This document shows, in pieces, positions 23,478 through 32,209 of a DNA stretch of 32,781 nt. The notes beneath the pieces are model-generated. The model saw only the letters and a list, made by a program, of their open reading frames with translations. It ran no database searches and was not told the origin of the DNA. The translations under genes were made by a program, and so were the position numbers. This DNA is from Collinsella sp. (GTDB lineage Bacteria > Actinomycetota > Coriobacteriia > Coriobacteriales > Coriobacteriaceae). Numbering within the stretch: position 1 is the first letter of the stretch; each line of letters starts with the position of its first letter. The stretch is taken from contig JAUMPM010000041.1 in NCBI GenBank assembly GCA_031294825.1, positions 1 through 32,781 of the forward strand, written 5' to 3'.

Positions 23478-23608
23478 TGGAGCAAGGAAGATTTCGGGAA
23501 TGGTAGATTCAGCCTGCTTTGCCCCCGCACTTCCCCGGGTTTCGGTATGCCACTGAAGCCGGTGCGGATTTGCGAAGCAAATACGCGGATGTCCCCATGC
23601 CCGCTCCA
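23478..23608. repeat. tRNA-tail element, Gly locus, partial unit 2
   Basis: Positions 23558-23595 repeat 23427-23464 exactly (38 bases, containing hairpin H3), and 23591-23608 (GTCCCCATGCCCGCTCCA) is a second copy of the tRNA 3' end with two changes. The 80 bases before it (23478-23557) show no clear relation to unit 1, so this is a partial or decayed unit. Confidence 0.8.
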
Positions 23609-23660
23609 ATTCCAAAATGTTAGGTTAATGCCTGCTGCCCATACTTGCACCTGCGCACGG

Positions 23661-23666
23661 TACAAT
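23661..23666 (+). promoter_or_regulatory. Candidate -10 of purB
   Basis: TACAAT in the same GGTACAAT setting as the tRNA-Lys promoter, 45 bases before purB. The -35 is not recognisable. Confidence 0.4.
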
Positions 23667-23710
23667 GGTTGAGTTACGACCAACGTGCCAATAACCAAAA
23701 AGGAGCCGCT

Positions 23711-25057
23711 ATGATCGATCGCTATACCCGCCCGGAGATGGGACACATCTTCTCCCTCGAGAACAAGTACGCCATTTGGCAGGAGATCGAGGTTCTGGCC
23801 TGCGAGGCCCAGGCGGAGCTCGGCAAGATCGGTATTTCCAAAGACGAGGCCCAGTGGATCCGCGACCATGCCAACTTTGAGAAGGCGAAGGTCGATGAGA
23901 TCGAGGAAGTCACGCGCCACGACGTCATTGCCTTCCTGACCAACATGAAGGAATACATCGATGCCGATGTTCCCGAGGGCGACCCCAAGCCCAGCCGCTG
24001 GGTTCACTATGGCATGACCAGCTCCGATCTGGGCGACACGGCCCTGTGCTACCAGCTCACCCAGGCCTGCGACCTGATCATCGAGGATGTCAAGAAGCTC
24101 GGCGAGATTTGCAAGCGTCGCGCCTTTGAGGAGCGCAACACGCTCTGTGCCGGCCGCACTCATGGCATCCACGCCGAGCCGATGACCTTCGGCATGAAGT
24201 TTGGCTCTTGGGCCTGGGAGCTCAAGCGCGATCTGGATCGTCTTGAGGACGCCCGCAAGAATGTTGCCTTCGGTGCTATCTCGGGCGCTGTCGGCACGTA
24301 CAGCTCCATCGAGCCGTTTGTCGAAGAGTATGTCTGCGAGCACCTGGGTCTGGTTCACGACCCGCTGTCCACGCAGGTCATCAGCCGCGATCACCATGCC
24401 TACCTTGCCGGCGTGCTTGCCACTACAGCGGCCACCTGCGAGCGCATCGCGACCGAGGTCCGCAACCTGCAGAAGACCGACACGCTCGAGGCCGAGGAGC
24501 CCTTCCGTAAGGGTCAAAAGGGCAGCTCCGCCATGCCGCACAAGCGCAACCCCATCACCATGGAGAAGGTCTGCGGCCTGTCGCGCGTCGTGAAGGCCAA
24601 CGCGCAGGTTGCCTTCGACAACGTCGCCCTGTGGCACGAGCGTGACATTTCGCACTCCTCTGCCGAGCGCGTCGCCCAGGCCGACAGCTTCATCGCCCTC
24701 GACCACATGTTCCAGTGCCTCATTCGCGTTATCGACGGCCTGCAGCTGTACCCTGCCCGCATGATGGCCAACCTCAATAAGACCCGCGGTCTCATCTTCT
24801 CCTCCAAGGTGCTGCTCGCCCTCGTCGACACGGGCATCACCCGCGAGGACGCGTACGCCATTGTGCAGGAGAACGCCATGGCAACCTGGCACGAGGTACA
24901 GGATTGTGTCTCCGGCCCTACCTTTAAGGAGCGTCTCGAGGCCGATCCGCGCTGCACCGTCAGCCAGGAAAAGCTCGACGAGATCTTTGATCCGTGGGAC
25001 TTCCTCACCCGTATCGACACGGTCTTTGATCGTCTGGAGCAGCTGAGCTTCGAGTAG
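23711..25057 (+). CDS. purB: Adenylosuccinate lyase
   Basis: PurB splits SAICAR to AICAR and adenylosuccinate to AMP, releasing fumarate. The 448-residue protein shows HYGMTSSDLGDT (99-110), the catalytic His151 in GRTHGIHAEP and the fumarase/aspartase superfamily signature SSAMPHKRNP (272-281) carrying the catalytic Ser loop. The ATG was chosen because AGGAG lies five bases upstream and the protein aligns from MIDRYTRPEM; an upstream in-frame start would add an unlikely leader. purC, encoding the preceding step, is further along on the same strand. Confidence 0.97.
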   Translation: MIDRYTRPEMGHIFSLENKYAIWQEIEVLACEAQAELGKIGISKDEAQWIRDHANFEKAKVDEIEEVTRHDVIAFLTNMKEYIDADVPEGDPKPSRWVHYGMTSSDLGDTALCYQLTQACDLIIEDVKKLGEICKRRAFEERNTLCAGRTHGIHAEPMTFGMKFGSWAWELKRDLDRLEDARKNVAFGAISGAVGTYSSIEPFVEEYVCEHLGLVHDPLSTQVISRDHHAYLAGVLATTAATCERIATEVRNLQKTDTLEAEEPFRKGQKGSSAMPHKRNPITMEKVCGLSRVVKANAQVAFDNVALWHERDISHSSAERVAQADSFIALDHMFQCLIRVIDGLQLYPARMMANLNKTRGLIFSSKVLLALVDTGITREDAYAIVQENAMATWHEVQDCVSGPTFKERLEADPRCTVSQEKLDEIFDPWDFLTRIDTVFDRLEQLSFE

Positions 25058-25083
25058 GTTCGGGCATAACGTTAGCTTTTTAG

Positions 25084-25121
25084 GGCGCTTTGCTGGTAAT
25101 GTGTGTTGCCGGCAAAGCGCC
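25084..25121. terminator. Strong hairpin after purB, possible terminator
   Basis: A 13-bp stem (GGCGCTTTGCTGG / CCGGCAAAGCGCC, one G-U pair, 12-base loop). No T run follows on either strand, so termination is uncertain. Confidence 0.5.
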
Positions 25122-25185
25122 TCGTTGCATTTAGGGAAAGACGGGGATAATAGTCGTCTTGAATAACATTCTGAGAGGGGATCGC

Positions 25186-25449
25186 ATGATTTCGTTTGAT
25201 TACAAGCCTCAGGGCGTGTGTGCTCGCAATATTCACCTTGACCTTTCCGATGACGGCAACAAGGTGATGGGCGTTGAGTTTACCGGCGGCTGCGACGGCA
25301 ATCTCAAGGCTATCTCCAAGCTAGTCGAGGGCGCTCCTGCCGATCGTGTAATCGAGGTTCTCGCCGGTAATACCTGCGGTATGAAAAAGACCTCCTGCGC
25401 CGACCAGCTTACACGCGCTATCGAGGCCGCTCGCGCCGAGATCGCCTAA
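25186..25449 (+). CDS. TSCPD-domain protein (TIGR03905-like)
   Basis: The 87-residue protein has four Cys (12, 36, 64, 71) in GVCARNI, GGCDGN and NTCGMKKTSCADQL, the last matching the TSCPD motif found at the C-terminus of B12-dependent ribonucleotide reductases and in small stand-alone proteins. Metal binding is likely but the function of the stand-alone form is not known to me. The ATG follows GAGAGGGG by five bases, and the stop overlaps the start of the next gene by one base (TAATG). Confidence 0.85.
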   Translation: MISFDYKPQGVCARNIHLDLSDDGNKVMGVEFTGGCDGNLKAISKLVEGAPADRVIEVLAGNTCGMKKTSCADQLTRAIEAARAEIA

Positions 25450-26660
25450 TGGGTATCACCGATCACATCAAGAACGGAATATCGCGTCGCGGCTTTGTAC
25501 TCGGTGGGGCTGCCGCGGGCGCTGCCACGGTGCTTGCCGGATGCTCGAAAAAAACGGGCACCAGCGATGATGCCGCTGGCGAGCCGCAGGTTATCAAGGA
25601 CGATTCCAAAATCATCTCGATTACGGATGAGTACGAGGCAGTCGACATCGATCTTGAGCCGGCGGCGTCGTGGACGCTGCCGCTGGGTACGCTGCTGTAC
25701 TACTGCGACGGCGATTACGCCGCGGCGATGATGGCGCCCGCATCGGCACTGCATGCCAACACACTCGGTGTGCTTAACCTGGGCGATGGCTCGCTTACCA
25801 CATTAATCGAGGATCCTATCGAGGGCACGGGATACGCATTCTACGATGTCCGTGCCGGCGACGGCGTATTCGCGTGGGTTGAGATGAACTTTGCCAATTC
25901 ATCGTGGAAGCTCTACGCTCAAAATCTGTCGGGCGCTTCGCTCTCTGGCGATGTGGTTGAGCTCGATCGAGGTGGCAAGGACTATGATCCGCCCCTGTTT
26001 ACAGCGTTCGGGTCATCGGTTATCTGGTATAAAATGCCTTCGGCAGGCGGCAATAAAACGAGTAGTGATTCGTTTTGCTTTCGTCGCTCGCTTGATGAAT
26101 CCAAGGCCGAGACAATTTGGAAATCGACGGGCCGCTTTGCATCGGCCCCGCGCGCGAGCGACGGCATTTTGACCATCTCGCCGCGTGTCCGCAACGACGA
26201 GGGCGTCTACTACGGCATAACGGCAATCGATCTGACCGACGGCAACAACACCAAGCGTGCCCAGCTGGTCCTCCCTTCGTCAGTTTCGCCTTTCGAGGCC
26301 GTATATATGGGCGATACCTTCGTGTTTTCTATCGAGGCGGCCTATAGTGGCGTGGGCAGCCTGGGCAATATGGGCACGTATATCGGTAATGAGGGAGGGC
26401 CGTACCTCTTCCTGTCACGCGAGCCGCTCGCATGTGCGGCTGGCAAGAAGAATAAATACCTTGTTAAGGTACAGGCGTCGCATTTCCTGATCGACACCTC
26501 TGCCAAGACCTATGGCTCGCTGCTGTCGCCCGACCGCGCTTTGGAGTATGGCGATTATCCAGCTACGGCGGGAAAATCGGACTCATTCCTTACGTACGCC
26601 ACGGTGCGCAACAGCCAGGGTATACCAGAGACGGTCACTGCACGCCTATTCTCTCTTTAA
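25449..26660 (+). CDS. Tat-exported lipoprotein of unknown function
   Basis: The N-terminus is a twin-arginine signal (SRRGFVLGG, Arg13-Arg14) ending in a lipobox VLAGC with Cys32, so the mature 372-residue protein should be lipid-anchored outside the membrane. The rest is beta-rich with repeated sheet-like stretches (GVFAWVEMNF, SSVIWYKMP, YYGITAID, TFVFSIEAAY), suggesting a beta-propeller, which is an inference. No catalytic motif was found. It is translationally coupled to the TSCPD gene. Confidence 0.82.
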   Translation: MGITDHIKNGISRRGFVLGGAAAGAATVLAGCSKKTGTSDDAAGEPQVIKDDSKIISITDEYEAVDIDLEPAASWTLPLGTLLYYCDGDYAAAMMAPASALHANTLGVLNLGDGSLTTLIEDPIEGTGYAFYDVRAGDGVFAWVEMNFANSSWKLYAQNLSGASLSGDVVELDRGGKDYDPPLFTAFGSSVIWYKMPSAGGNKTSSDSFCFRRSLDESKAETIWKSTGRFASAPRASDGILTISPRVRNDEGVYYGITAIDLTDGNNTKRAQLVLPSSVSPFEAVYMGDTFVFSIEAAYSGVGSLGNMGTYIGNEGGPYLFLSREPLACAAGKKNKYLVKVQASHFLIDTSAKTYGSLLSPDRALEYGDYPATAGKSDSFLTYATVRNSQGIPETVTARLFSL

Positions 26661-26717
26661 GCTTAGAGGGGTTAAAAAGGCGCCAACAGGGGAATAAACG
26701 CGTTGTAATTGTGAGTA

Positions 26718-26756
26718 CCGCCTGCCGAGCTGCCGCGTCATAGCGGCATCCGGCGG
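26718..26756. other. Imperfect hairpin in the gap before the two-component genes
   Basis: CCGCC pairs with GGCGG and TGCCGC with GCGGCA across a GTCATA loop, with an internal asymmetric bulge. There is no T run, so a leader structure or weak terminator cannot be told apart. The remaining 26661-26813 shows nothing else clear. Confidence 0.4.
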
Positions 26757-26813
26757 GCTCAGGTGCGTTAAAATGGGCTTGTTCTTAGCTAATTGAGACA
26801 GGGGGGCCGTGTT

Positions 26814-27536
26814 ATGGCTTCAGATGCAAAAAAGATTCTGCTAGTCGAGGACGAGAAGGCGATCCGTGACGCTGTCGCTGCCTATCTCGAGCGCGAGGGC
26901 TACTGGGTTGTTGGCGTTGGCGACGGCCAGTCTGCGATCGAGGAGTTCGAGAAGCACCAGTTCGACCTGGTAGTGCTCGACCTTATGCTCCCCAAGATTC
27001 CCGGCGAGCGCGTTTGCCGCACCATTCGCGACACCTCGGATGTCCCCATCATTATGCTGACGGCCAAGGGCGAGATCGAGGATCGCATCATTGGCCTTGA
27101 GCTTGGTGCCGACGACTACCTGATTAAGCCGTTCTCGCCGCGTGAGCTCGTCGCCCGCGTCCGCGCCCTGTTCCGTCGTGCTCACCAGGCAGACGAGCCC
27201 GCCGTTGAGGTACTCGACTTTGGCGATCTGGTCATCGATATCTCGGGCCACAAGATTTTGGTCGAGGACAAGGAAGTGGACCTGACTGCTTCCGAGTTTA
27301 AGCTGCTCACCACGCTTGCTCGCCATCCCGGTCGTGTTTATAACCGTATGGAGCTGGTCGAGAAGGTGCTCGGCTACGACTTTGAGGGCTATGAGCGCAC
27401 CATCGACAGCCATGTGAAGAACCTTCGCGCCAAGCTGGGTGATGACCCCAAGAAGCCTAAGTGGCTCTACACCGTTCACGGTGTCGGCTATCGCTTTGAG
27501 GCTCCGGCCAAGACCGATAAGTCGGACGAGAAATAG
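26814..27536 (+). CDS. OmpR/PhoB-family response regulator
   Basis: The 240-residue protein has a receiver domain (VEDE at 11-14, phospho-acceptor Asp56 in VVLDLMLP, Thr83, Lys105 in DYLIKPF) and a C-terminal winged helix (about 130-230, ending LYTVHGVGYRFE) typical of the OmpR/PhoB class. The ATG follows a GGGGGG run by seven bases. The partner kinase begins 11 bases downstream, so this is a two-component operon. The signal is unknown; phosphate, cell-wall or antibiotic stress are possible but not shown. Confidence 0.94.
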   Translation: MASDAKKILLVEDEKAIRDAVAAYLEREGYWVVGVGDGQSAIEEFEKHQFDLVVLDLMLPKIPGERVCRTIRDTSDVPIIMLTAKGEIEDRIIGLELGADDYLIKPFSPRELVARVRALFRRAHQADEPAVEVLDFGDLVIDISGHKILVEDKEVDLTASEFKLLTTLARHPGRVYNRMELVEKVLGYDFEGYERTIDSHVKNLRAKLGDDPKKPKWLYTVHGVGYRFEAPAKTDKSDEK

Positions 27537-27547
27537 GGAAATCACAT

Positions 27548-29113
27548 ATGACACCTGCGCGCTTTGAAATCGGACAAAAGCACAAGCAGGAGAACGAGGC
27601 AGGTTCCAAGGCGAGTTGGAACACGCCTCGTTCCGATTCACGGCCAGCGATGAGCTATCCCTCGCGCATGGCATTGGCTTTTGCCCTGACGTCGCTCATG
27701 ACGGTATTGGTGCTGGTGGGCGTTGTCTCCGTTGTGTGGGGCACCGTCTTTTCGGATTACACGCGCTCTAATATCGTCGAGATCGCCAATTCTGCTGCCG
27801 AAAAGCTTGCGACGTCGTATGAGGAAAACGGCAGCTGGACTGCGGGCGAGCTGCGCACGGTCGCGACATCGAGTTTGGTGTCCGACGACCTGAGCATGCA
27901 GGTCGTCAACAAGAAAGGCGTTGTCGTCTATGACGACTCATGGCCTTCGGCAAGTGCGACCGCCGATGTGCGCGAGAGTGAATCGCCGTCGAGCAGCTCG
28001 AGCGGTAAAAAGGCCTCGCATAGCCCGGTCTCGTCGGCGCCCACCGACTCCGATAGCGTCGCCAACGTCGAAATCATAACGTCTTCTGGCGAGCATGTCG
28101 GACAGGTAAAGCTATGGGCCATCGGCTCCGACGCCCTGCTCACCAAGGCAGATTCTGCGTTTAGGGAGAAGACCTTTAACGCCATGGCCCTTGCCGCGGT
28201 TGTTGCGGTCTGCATCTCGGTTGTTATCGGATCGCTCGTGTCTCGCATGCTCACCAAGCCGATTCATCGTATTACGAGCACAGCCAAGCAAATTCGCGAT
28301 GGAGACCTGTCCGCTCGTACGGGCTTGCGCGGCGACGATGAAATCGATCAGCTGGGTGAGACCTTTGACGAGATGGCCACCTCGCTCGAGAAAGATATGA
28401 AGCACGAAAAGCGCCTGACCTCGGATGTCGCACACGAGCTGCGCACGCCGCTTATGGCCATGCTTGCAACGGTCGAGGCCATGCAGGACGGCGTGTATCC
28501 CACCGACGACGAGCATCTGGAGACGGTCGCTTCCGAGACGCGCCGCCTGGCTCGTTTGGTGCAGCAGATGCTCGACCTATCGCGTATGGAAAACAGCACG
28601 GCGCCGCTCAATCTCGAACCGGTGGACATGGTTCCCTTTGTGCGGTCTATCGTCAACGCTCAGGAGCGCCTATTTGTTGACCGCGATCTGCGCTTGCGCT
28701 TTGCTGACGAGACCCAAGGTCACGACGATGTCGTCGAGGCCGATCCCGACATGATCACGCAGTGCGTCATCAACCTCATGAGCAACGCCATGCGCTACAC
28801 CCCCGAGGGCGGTTGGGTCGTGGTGTCGGTGCTCAGTGACCGCAAGCATGTCAGTATTGCCGTTTCGGATACCGGTATCGGTATTGCCAAGGACGACCTG
28901 TCGCGCATCTTCGGGCGATTTTGGCGCGCAGATGCCAGCCGCGCCCGCGAAGCCGGCGGCCTGGGCGTTGGCCTCGCCGTGACCAAGCAAATCGTCGAGC
29001 GTCACCATGGCTACATATCCGTGGAGTCGGAGCTTGGAAAGGGTACGACTTTTACGATTCATCTGCCTCGCGAGCACACGGCGGACGCGGCATCTACTAC
29101 AATGGAGCACTAG
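27548..29113 (+). CDS. Membrane sensor histidine kinase
   Basis: The 521-residue partner of the preceding regulator has transmembrane helices at about 41-66 and 211-232 flanking a ~145-residue external sensor domain with a Ser-rich low-complexity stretch (145-170). Then come a HAMP domain (about 232-285), the H box SDVAHELRTPL with phospho-acceptor His296, the N box (Asn413), the G1 box DTGIGI (441-446), the F box FGRFWR and the G2 box GGLGVGLA (470-477). All catalytic features are present. The ligand is unknown. Confidence 0.94.
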   Translation: MTPARFEIGQKHKQENEAGSKASWNTPRSDSRPAMSYPSRMALAFALTSLMTVLVLVGVVSVVWGTVFSDYTRSNIVEIANSAAEKLATSYEENGSWTAGELRTVATSSLVSDDLSMQVVNKKGVVVYDDSWPSASATADVRESESPSSSSSGKKASHSPVSSAPTDSDSVANVEIITSSGEHVGQVKLWAIGSDALLTKADSAFREKTFNAMALAAVVAVCISVVIGSLVSRMLTKPIHRITSTAKQIRDGDLSARTGLRGDDEIDQLGETFDEMATSLEKDMKHEKRLTSDVAHELRTPLMAMLATVEAMQDGVYPTDDEHLETVASETRRLARLVQQMLDLSRMENSTAPLNLEPVDMVPFVRSIVNAQERLFVDRDLRLRFADETQGHDDVVEADPDMITQCVINLMSNAMRYTPEGGWVVVSVLSDRKHVSIAVSDTGIGIAKDDLSRIFGRFWRADASRAREAGGLGVGLAVTKQIVERHHGYISVESELGKGTTFTIHLPREHTADAASTTMEH

Positions 29114-29171
29114 CTTTTCGCTATTCGGTGAAGGAGGGGCCGCGTTCCTGCCGCTCCGAGTTTGCGAAAAC

Positions 29172-29191
29172 ATGCGGGAAAGAACCCGCAT
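29172..29191. other. Hairpin in the kinase-purC gap
   Basis: A perfect 7-bp stem ATGCGGG / CCCGCAT with loop AAAGAA, followed by TTTCTG. It may be a weak terminator or an attenuator ahead of purC; the T run is short. Confidence 0.4.
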
Positions 29192-29222
29192 TTCTGTCGT
29201 ATTTAGGTAAGGAGTGACTCAC

Positions 29223-30110
29223 GTGACAACGATGGAGCGTCGTCCGGATTCCCGTGGCAAGGTTCGTGATATCTATGATGCCGGTGAAAACCTGCTGATG
29301 GTCGCCACCGACCGCATTTCTGCGTTCGACTTCATTCTTCCCGACGAGATTCCGTTTAAGGGAGAGGTGCTCAACCGCATCTCGGCATTCTGGTTCGATA
29401 AGTTTGCCGACATCGTTCCCAACCATCTCGTCTCCATCGATCCGGCGGATTTCCCCGAGGAGTTTGCCGAGTATCGTGACTACCTCGCAGGCCGCGCCAT
29501 GCTGGTCAAGAAGGCCCAGACGATTCCTATCGAGTGCATCGTCCGCGGTTATCTGACCGGTTCGGGCAAGAAGACCTATGACGAGAACGGCACCGTCTGC
29601 GGCATCCAGCTGCCCGAGGGTCTGACCGAGGCCTCCAAGCTTCCCGAGCCGCTGTTCACGCCGTCCACGAAGGCCGAGATCGGTGATCACGACGAGAATA
29701 TCTCGTTTGAGCGTTGCTGCGAGATCGTTGGCGAGGACATCGCCACGCAGATTCGCGATCTGTCTCTCAAGATCTACAAGGCTGCTGCCGAGTATGCAGC
29801 GACCCGTGGCATCATCATTGCCGACACCAAGTTTGAGTTTGGTGTTATCGATGGCAAGGTCACGCTGATCGACGAGTGCCTCACGCCCGACTCCAGCCGT
29901 TTCTGGCCCGCCGCCAGCTACGAGGAGGGCAAGATCCAGCCTAGCTACGACAAGCAATTCGTCCGCAATTGGCTCAAGGCCAACTGGGATATGACGGGGG
30001 AGACCCCGCATCTGCCCGCCGAGGTCATCGATGGCACGTCCGAGCGCTATCGCGAGGCCTTCCAGATCATCACGGGCTCCCAGTTCACAAGCATGAAGGA
30101 GAACGCGTAA
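29223..30110 (+). CDS. purC: Phosphoribosylaminoimidazole-succinocarboxamide synthase
   Basis: PurC joins aspartate to CAIR using ATP to form SAICAR, the substrate of PurB. The 295-residue protein carries GKVRDIYDAG near the N-terminus and the two family signatures around PIECIVRGYLTGSG and LIDECLTPDSSRF. GTG at 29223 was preferred because AAGGAG lies eight bases upstream; a GTG at 29214 overlaps that ribosome site. The next gene starts directly after its stop codon. Confidence 0.95.
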   Translation: MTTMERRPDSRGKVRDIYDAGENLLMVATDRISAFDFILPDEIPFKGEVLNRISAFWFDKFADIVPNHLVSIDPADFPEEFAEYRDYLAGRAMLVKKAQTIPIECIVRGYLTGSGKKTYDENGTVCGIQLPEGLTEASKLPEPLFTPSTKAEIGDHDENISFERCCEIVGEDIATQIRDLSLKIYKAAAEYAATRGIIIADTKFEFGVIDGKVTLIDECLTPDSSRFWPAASYEEGKIQPSYDKQFVRNWLKANWDMTGETPHLPAEVIDGTSERYREAFQIITGSQFTSMKENA

Positions 30111-30686
30111 GTGAGTACCCGCAGCGCCACGAACAAGCGCACGCAATCCCACGAGGTTACCGGGGTTGCGCGCAAGTCCGCCGCATCCGCCAAGCCCGCT
30201 CGTCAGGCAGCGAGTTCTGTTCACGTCGTGCCGGCATCATCCAAGGCACGCCGCAAGGAGCTCGAGAAGGGCGAGAGCCTCGAGGGCCTCTCCAAGGAGG
30301 AGAAGCGCGCCCGCAAGGCCAAGCAGCGCGCCAAGGAGGATCGCATCTACACGGTGTCGAATATCCTTCTCAAGCAGGATGAGGATTACACCAAGCGCCG
30401 TCGTATCTGGTGGGCCGTGCTCGCTATCGGCATGGTACTCGTCGTGGCCATTTGGGCTTCGCTGTACTTCGCTCCCGCCGGTATGGTGTCCAGCCCCGTT
30501 CAGATGGTCGGCATCGTTTTGTCCTATGTCGTCATTCTGGGTGACTTTATCTACGACTTCGTTCGTATTCGTCCTCTGCGCAACATGTACCGCGCGCAGG
30601 CCGAGGGTATGTCCGAGAACAAGCTCAACGCTCTTATTGAGCGTGCGGCTGCCGAGGAGGACAAGAAGGCCTCCAAGAAGAAGTAG
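30111..30686 (+). CDS. Conserved-looking membrane protein of unknown function
   Basis: The 191-residue product starts with GTG directly after the purC stop. Residues 1-98 are very basic and charged (Lys/Arg/Ala rich, with KEEKRARKAKQRAKE), followed by two transmembrane helices (about 99-121 and 130-150) and a charged C-terminal helix ending KKASKKK. The layout suggests a cytoplasmic nucleic-acid- or phospholipid-facing domain on a two-helix anchor. I recognise no family and assign no function. Confidence 0.8.
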   Translation: MSTRSATNKRTQSHEVTGVARKSAASAKPARQAASSVHVVPASSKARRKELEKGESLEGLSKEEKRARKAKQRAKEDRIYTVSNILLKQDEDYTKRRRIWWAVLAIGMVLVVAIWASLYFAPAGMVSSPVQMVGIVLSYVVILGDFIYDFVRIRPLRNMYRAQAEGMSENKLNALIERAAAEEDKKASKKK

Positions 30687-30716
30687 CGTTTGTATCCATA
30701 CTTATCGCTAAGATAT

Positions 30717-30747
30717 AAGGCGCGTCGTTTTTGCGGCGCGCCTTTTT
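30717..30747 (+). terminator. Terminator after the purC group
   Basis: Stem AAGGCGCG / CGCGCCTT with a 12-base inner part, followed by further T residues. Confidence 0.88.
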
Positions 30748-30775
30748 ACTGTTCTATAGATAGATGGAGTGGCAC

Positions 30776-32056
30776 ATGATTCGAGCTGCCCTGACGGTCG
30801 AAGAGGCTCTGGAGGGCATGAAGGCCCTGGAGCCCAAGATTAAAAATTATGCGCGCCTGGTTGTCCGCAAGGGTGTAAACGTTAAGCCCGGCCAGGAGGT
30901 CGTCGTTCAGTCTCCCGTCGAGTGCGCGTCATTTGCACGCGTGGTGGTTGCGGAGGCTTATGACGCCGGTGCCGGCCACGTGACGGTCATCTGGGCCGAC
31001 GACGCCGTGACGAGGCTTGCGTACGAGCATGTCGAGAAAAGCTTTTTTGAGCAGACGCCCGAGTGGAAGCGCATGCAGCTGGATTCGTTAGCCCAGGATG
31101 GTGCCTGCTTTATCTTTATCGAGGGTGCGGACCCTGCCGCCCTTAAGGGCATCGATCCCGCTAAGCCCGCTGCAGCTTCTAAGGCAAGGAACACGCAGTG
31201 CAAAGTTTTCCGCCGTGGACTGGATTACAACATCAATCCGTGGTGCATCGCCGGCGCTCCGGTCGTGGCTTGGGCGCACGAGGTGTTCCCGGGAGACGCC
31301 GATGAGGTTGCAATCTATAAGCTGTGGAACGCGATTCTGCACACCGCTCGCGCCGATGGGCAGGACCCAGAGAGCGACTGGGAGCTCCATGACGCCGCAT
31401 TCGAAAAGAACCTGCGTTTCCTGAACGACAATCGTTTCGACTACCTGCATTACACCGCGGCAAATGGAACCGATCTGACGATTGGCATGACGAAGGGTCA
31501 CGAGTGGGCCGGCGGCAAGGGCAAGACGCCCGATGGACACCCCTTCTTCCCCAACATTCCCACCGAGGAAGTCTTTACCTCGCCCGATCGCATGCGCGCC
31601 GACGGTATCGTGTACTCGGCCATGCCGCTCATCCACCACGGCAATAAAGTCGATGATTTTTGGATTAAGTTCGAGGGCGGCCGCGTGGTGGACTACGACG
31701 CCCGCGTGGGCAAGGCAACGCTCGCAAGTATCATCGATACTGACGAGGGCGCTGCTCACCTGGGAGAGGTCGCGCTCATTTCCAAGAACACGCCGATCCG
31801 CGAAAGTGGTGTTCTGTTCTACGATACGCTCTATGACGAGAACGCTAGCTGCCATCTCGCGCTAGGTGTCGGTTTCCCCGAATGCATCGTGGGTGGGTAT
31901 GACATGTCCAAGGAGGAGCTCCTGGAGCATGGTGTTAACGTCTCGAGCACGCACGTCGATTTTATGATCGGCACGGACGACATCGATATTACGGGCATTA
32001 CGCCTGATGGACGTGAAGTTGTGATTTTCCAGAACGGCCAATGGAGTTGGGAATAG
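30776..32056 (+). CDS. M29-family aminopeptidase (AmpS/PepS-like)
   Basis: M29 metallo-aminopeptidases remove N-terminal residues from peptides in the cytoplasm. The 426-residue protein has candidate metal ligands spaced as in the family: Glu265 in IPTEEVFTSP, Glu331 in LGEVALI, His360 in ENASCHLALG, His393 and Asp395 in STHVDFMIG. The ATG at 30776 was chosen because TGGAG lies six bases upstream; the ATG twelve bases earlier overlaps it. The promoter of the tRNA-Lys gene lies over its 3' end. Confidence 0.93.
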   Translation: MIRAALTVEEALEGMKALEPKIKNYARLVVRKGVNVKPGQEVVVQSPVECASFARVVVAEAYDAGAGHVTVIWADDAVTRLAYEHVEKSFFEQTPEWKRMQLDSLAQDGACFIFIEGADPAALKGIDPAKPAAASKARNTQCKVFRRGLDYNINPWCIAGAPVVAWAHEVFPGDADEVAIYKLWNAILHTARADGQDPESDWELHDAAFEKNLRFLNDNRFDYLHYTAANGTDLTIGMTKGHEWAGGKGKTPDGHPFFPNIPTEEVFTSPDRMRADGIVYSAMPLIHHGNKVDDFWIKFEGGRVVDYDARVGKATLASIIDTDEGAAHLGEVALISKNTPIRESGVLFYDTLYDENASCHLALGVGFPECIVGGYDMSKEELLEHGVNVSSTHVDFMIGTDDIDITGITPDGREVVIFQNGQWSWE

Positions 32057-32075
32057 TCCCAGACCGTGGTACAAT
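32047..32075 (+). promoter_or_regulatory. Promoter of tRNA-Lys
   Basis: TTGGGA (32047-32052) and TACAAT (32070-32075) are spaced by 17 bases, nine bases ahead of the tRNA. The -35 lies inside the last codons of the aminopeptidase gene. Confidence 0.65.
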
Positions 32076-32084
32076 GCCGCCCGC

Positions 32085-32160
32085 GGGCCGTTAGCTCAGC
32101 TGGCAGAGCAGGGGACTTTTAATCCCAAGGTCCAGGGTTCGAACCCCTGACGGCCCACCA
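32085..32160 (+). tRNA. tRNA-Lys, anticodon UUU
   Basis: Acceptor GGGCCGT / ACGGCCC, a D arm around TTAGCTCAGCTGGCAGAGC, an anticodon loop CTTTTAA (anticodon UUU), T arm with palindromic GGGTTCGAACCC, discriminator A and encoded CCA. It reads AAA/AAG lysine codons. Part of its 3' end is copied at 32317-32335. Confidence 0.97.
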
Positions 32161-32171
32161 TAGAAAAGAAA

Positions 32172-32199
32172 GCGATCGACTCCGGTTGGTCGCTTTTTT
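32172..32199 (+). terminator. Terminator of tRNA-Lys
   Basis: A 9-bp stem GCGATCGAC / GTTGGTCGC (two G-U pairs, loop TCCG) with a run of six T residues. Confidence 0.88.
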
Positions 32200-32209
32200 G
32201 TTGCCGCGA

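Noticed and set aside
23211..23608. Attachment site of a prophage or integrative element at tRNA-Gly
   Set aside because: The 3'-end copies look like att repeats, but only 130-190 bases lie between them and no integrase, excisionase or phage gene is in the window.
23427..23608. CRISPR-like repeats
   Set aside because: There are only two copies of the 38-base block, with a non-spacer-like interval, and no cas genes.
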